This document shows positions 42,032 to 42,958 of a stretch of DNA of 42,958 nt, in pieces (the stretch's first letter is position 1; each line of letters begins with the position of its first letter). The notes beneath the pieces were generated by a model. The model had not been told where the DNA came from. It worked only from the letters and a program-made list of their open reading frames with translations, and searched no databases. The position numbers and the translations under genes were made by a program. Origin of the DNA: JBFELO01 sp041552055 (GTDB lineage Bacteria > Acidobacteriota > Thermoanaerobaculia > Thermoanaerobaculales > Sulfomarinibacteraceae); the NCBI GenBank assembly GCA_041552055.1, contig JBFELO010000024.1:1-42958 (forward strand). The letters are read 5' to 3'.

Positions 42032-42245
42032 GACTCAGGAGGAGCGTCCGTTTCCGTGCCCGTCTCCGTATCCGTGCCCGATCTCCCGTTCGGATCCGAG
42101 TGGGGATTCGGACACATTGGAGAACCGAGTAAGCTGGTCATCCGGGAACGGGAACGGGAACGAAACGACGCCTGACGTGACTCACGATAAAGGGTGCGGA
42201 GACGGAGACGGAGACGGATACGGATACGGAGACGGATACGGGGTT
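42032..42245. repeat. Hexamer-arm repeat, long copy F
   Basis: End box GACTCAGGAGGAG (42032-42044), then a left arm beginning CGTTTCC and CGTGCCCGTCTCC, core GTGCCCGAT and GGGGATTCGG, a GGGAAC x3 run (42144-42161), and a right arm 42198-42239: GGAGAC x3, GGATAC x2, GGAGAC, GGATAC, ending GGGGTT. It fills nearly all of the gap between the convergent AIRS/HAD gene and the TPR gene, and ends on the TPR stop codon. Confidence 0.85.
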
Positions 42246-42958
42246 CAGCGTCTGCCCTTCTCGAATTGCCGCAGTCGTTTCTTGACCGCCTTGGCCTCTT
42301 TCTTGCGGCCGAGCTCCGAGAGGAGTTCGTGCTGACGCTGGAGCGGCAGCGAGAGCCTCGGGTCGTCGGCGCCGTACGTCTGCTCCAGCGTCTCGATCAG
42401 ATGCCCGTTCAATGTCGCCGACTCGTCGAGTCTGCCGGCAGCCTGCAGCAGCGAGACAAGCTCGAGCCCGATTCTCAGTGTGTTCGGCGAGTCCGTTCCC
42501 GGGGATTGGACGGCCTCCAGCTGTCGTGTCTTCCAGCTCGCGGCCGAGTCGGCGTCGCCGAGAAGGGCCATCACCACGGCGAGCCGAGAGTAAGTCTCGG
42601 CCAGCTCGAGGCCAGGGGCTGTCGCCGCGAACGCCGGGTCCTCTGCCAGCTGCTCGAGTCTCGTGGCGGCGATCCGCAGCCCTTCGGAATCACCGCCGGC
42701 GCCGAGGACGTCGGCCGGTGAGGCCCCCGTGCCGACACCGAGCCAGGACACCTGGGCGAGCACCTTGAGGGCGTCGAGAGGTGGCGGATCACCGGCCGCC
42801 TCTACGGCCCGGTCGGCGAGGCGCTCGGCCAGCTCGAACTCGCCTGCCCCGAGAGCGGTGGTGGCGGCGGCGGTGTAGGTGTCTGCCGGAGGGCTCTCTC
42901 CGTCCTCGGCCCTGAGCTCCAGAGCCTCCGTCAGCAACTCTTCGGCCCGGCCGGGCGA
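42245..42958 (-). CDS. TPR-like repeat protein, 5' end outside window
   Basis: The last 237 or so codons of a minus-strand gene; the frame is open at the right edge, and the ATG-like and TTG codons inside are internal. The visible part has helix pairs spaced about 40 residues apart (YTAAATTALGAGEFELAERL, YSRLAVVMALLGDADSA, IGLELVSLLQAAGRLDESAT), the A/G/L pattern of TPR helices. The end is basic (GRKKEAKAVKKRLRQFEKGRR). Similar segments occur at the C-termini of kinase- or AAA-linked TPR proteins, so the missing part may carry another domain. Function cannot be told from the 3' part. Confidence 0.75.
   Translation of the reverse strand, partial: SPGRAEELLTEALELRAEDGESPPADTYTAAATTALGAGEFELAERLADRAVEAAGDPPPLDALKVLAQVSWLGVGTGASPADVLGAGGDSEGLRIAATRLEQLAEDPAFAATAPGLELAETYSRLAVVMALLGDADSAASWKTRQLEAVQSPGTDSPNTLRIGLELVSLLQAAGRLDESATLNGHLIETLEQTYGADDPRLSLPLQRQHELLSELGRKKEAKAVKKRLRQFEKGRR

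Noticed and set aside
42198..42239. CRISPR or simple tandem repeat array
   Set aside because: Units are 6 nt with no spacers and there are no cas genes; the arms are part of a larger inverted element.

Overview
This window is chromosomal DNA from a GC-rich, Gram-negative-type bacterium. An outer membrane is implied by a LolB-like lipoprotein, a patatin fused to a POTRA/beta-barrel, a periplasmic Spy/CpxP-like protein and RND efflux pumps. The mix of spoVG, DUF3014, an SPFH/Arc pair and many GTG/TTG starts suggests Acidobacteriota or a deltaproteobacterium-like lineage. That placement is inference: there is no rRNA gene here. I see no prophage, insertion sequence or CRISPR array; most genes are ordinary housekeeping genes.

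Layout. 1-5.8 kb: 3' part of an NhaC-type antiporter, infC (with the classic AUU start), queG, a beta-propeller-like exported protein and a DEAD-box-type helicase. 6-11.8 kb: a conserved block of TPR protein, LolB-like lipoprotein, ispE, spoVG, tRNA-Gln, prs and rplY. 12-16.9 kb, minus strand: pth, a double universal stress protein, an MtaD-type deaminase, an S4 RNA-binding protein and UDP-glucose dehydrogenase. 17-20.2 kb, plus strand: rhomboid protease, DegT sugar aminotransferase and glycosyltransferase, which with the divergent dehydrogenase suggest nucleotide-sugar and polysaccharide work. 20.3-22.3 kb: YciO, an SPFH protein and a tiny Arc-type repressor overlapping it by 4 nt.

22.4-33.3 kb holds an envelope-stress/efflux module. 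A CpxP/Spy-like gene diverges from a CpxR-like regulator and CpxA-like kinase, with an exact GTAAA-N5-GTAAA box between them. Beyond the spy-like gene lie two RND permeases and one adaptor. 33.5-43 kb: patatin/barrel protein, leuS, a TerB-like protein, a DUF3014 protein, an AIR-synthase/HAD fusion and the 3' part of a TPR-like gene.

The strongest undescribed signal is a dispersed intergenic repeat family at six loci (about 11.9, 20.3, 33.3-33.5, 35.8, 40.3 and 42.0-42.2 kb). Its arms are tandem hexamers of form GTNTCC or GTNCCC on one side of a core and GGANAC or GGGNAC on the other, so each full copy is an imperfect hairpin. The third base of the hexamer varies while the rest is kept. Four copies share an end box, GACTCAGGGGGAG, and the longest copies share a second end, GGGTTGAACC. 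All copies lie just downstream of genes, mostly between convergent genes.
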